From Lutibacter sp. (GTDB taxonomy: Bacteria > Bacteroidota > Bacteroidia > Flavobacteriales > Flavobacteriaceae): 15,086 nucleotides of DNA. The notes below the pieces were generated by a model that was given only the letters and a program-made list of their open reading frames with translations, searched no databases and was not told the DNA's origin. Where the stretch lies: NCBI GenBank assembly GCA_030748365.1, contig JASMME010000013.1, positions 1 through 15,086 of the forward strand, given 5' to 3'. Every line of letters starts with the position of its first letter. The first letter of the stretch is position 1. Shown one piece after another: positions 14,702-15,086 of this stretch. The translations under genes and the position numbers were made by a program.

Positions 14702-14732
14702 CAAACATATTACTAATTCTTAAAAAAAACAA
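14702..14732 (-). promoter_or_regulatory. promoter of the gldKLMN operon
   Basis: On the minus strand, TTG (14730-14732), a 20-base spacer and TATGTTTG (14702-14709) match the Bacteroidota -33/-7 consensus. Transcription would start near 14695, giving a leader of about 23 nt containing the AGGAG site. It is one of the two best promoter matches in the window. Confidence 0.7.
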
Positions 14733-14784
14733 TATAAACCCAGCAAACAGGTTAGTATTGTACCAATTTTTTCACGACTATTTT

Positions 14785-15086
14785 TTAGGCCAGTTTTTTC
14801 AAGGTTCTAACCCACCTGTCAGGAATCTCGTGATTACAGGCATTTGTATAATCCTCGTAGGTACACGGGACCAACGCATGCCTTTTGAATTTATTGCCTT
14901 CTCCTAGGTCTATTTCCATCCACCAACGACCGGTTTTATGACTTTTATGGAAGTTTAAAACCTGATTTTCTATGGGAACTATATACTTTTTGTAATGATT
15001 TTTCAAACCGAAGGGGTAGTCATGTGCCCGGTAATTGACCCCTTCTATAAAATACCAGATTATCTGGGAAACCAGTTGGGCGGTTT
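14785..15086 (-). CDS. arginase/formimidoylglutamase-like protein, C-terminal part (runs off right edge)
   Basis: This is the last 100 codons of a gene whose start lies beyond the window. The translated end includes QLVSQIIWYFIEGVNYR near the edge, then GRWWMEIDLG, RHALVPCTYEDY and ACNHEIPDRWVRTLKKLA. From memory this resembles the C-terminal extension of the arginase/formimidoylglutamase (ureohydrolase) family proteins that sit next to gldK in many flavobacteria, where the catalytic Mn-binding Asp/His residues lie earlier in the protein and so are not visible here. Family members hydrolyse guanidino compounds such as formimidoylglutamate or arginine; the substrate cannot be assigned. It stops 112 bases before the gldK ATG, with the gldK promoter in between. 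The alternative is a lineage-specific protein of unknown function. Confidence 0.6.
   Translation of the reverse strand, partial: TAQLVSQIIWYFIEGVNYRAHDYPFGLKNHYKKYIVPIENQVLNFHKSHKTGRWWMEIDLGEGNKFKRHALVPCTYEDYTNACNHEIPDRWVRTLKKLA

Noticed and set aside
14673..14732. Extended N-terminus of GldK
   Set aside because: The added 20 residues contain the predicted promoter and would bury the lipobox; AGGAG is correctly placed only for 14672.
1..15086. Search for a hidden defence, mobile or novel multi-gene system
   Set aside because: Nearly all sequence is taken up by recognisable core genes. There are no direct-repeat arrays, transposase-like frames, att-type duplications, tRNA-like folds or composition shift visible by eye; the longest gene-free stretch is about 208 bases.

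Overview
The window looks like chromosomal DNA from a gliding or T9SS-bearing member of the Flavobacteriaceae (Bacteroidota). The main evidence is a complete gldK-gldL-gldM-gldN cluster in canonical order. Supporting evidence is the Bacteroidota-type promoters (TAnnTTTG, some with an upstream TTG), the general lack of Shine-Dalgarno sequences, and the lineage-typical versions of YgiQ, MscS, DUF983 and an arginase-like protein. I cannot name a genus from sequence alone.

Layout, left to right. All genes are on the minus strand except two. 1-440: 5' end of a methylenetetrahydrofolate reductase gene (metF), running off the left edge. 472-2091: an MscS-family channel, with a good promoter just upstream, probably co-transcribed with metF. 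2162-4105: YgiQ-type radical SAM protein. 4276-4680 (+): small exported, strongly basic helical protein. 4681-4812: convergent intergenic region with a large layered inverted repeat that probably acts as a terminator. 4813-8516: three-gene run made of an ABC-F ATPase, a PLP-dependent ACC deaminase/D-cysteine desulfhydrase-family enzyme (ATGA stop/start overlap) and a lipoprotein GH73 glucosaminidase with LysM. 8517-8724: divergent promoter region. 8725-9120 (+): DUF983 membrane protein, whose 3' end overlaps the convergent 3' end of the next gene by 56 bp. 9065-10144: FAD-dependent amine/amino-acid oxidoreductase with its own -10-like element. 10191-10218: strong intrinsic terminator of the gld operon. 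10240-14672: gldN, gldM, gldL, gldK (transcribed right to left). 14785-15086: 3' end of an arginase/formimidoylglutamase-like gene, running off the right edge.

How the genes work together: GldK (lipoprotein) and GldN form the periplasmic/outer-membrane ring of the type IX secretion system. GldL and GldM form the inner-membrane proton-driven motor that powers secretion and gliding. The KLMN block has its own TTG-N20-TATGTTTG promoter and a terminator after gldN, so it reads as a self-contained operon. The other genes are housekeeping or general-physiology genes: one-carbon metabolism, osmotic protection, ribosome-associated ABC-F, peptidoglycan hydrolysis and amino-acid metabolism.

I found no phage, IS element, CRISPR array, tRNA, rRNA, toxin-antitoxin or defence module, and I do not think the window holds an undescribed multi-gene system. 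The most worthwhile loose ends are the layered palindrome at 4717-4793, the 56-bp tail-to-tail coding overlap, the uncharacterised small basic exported protein, and the set of readable promoters that correct several apparent gene starts.
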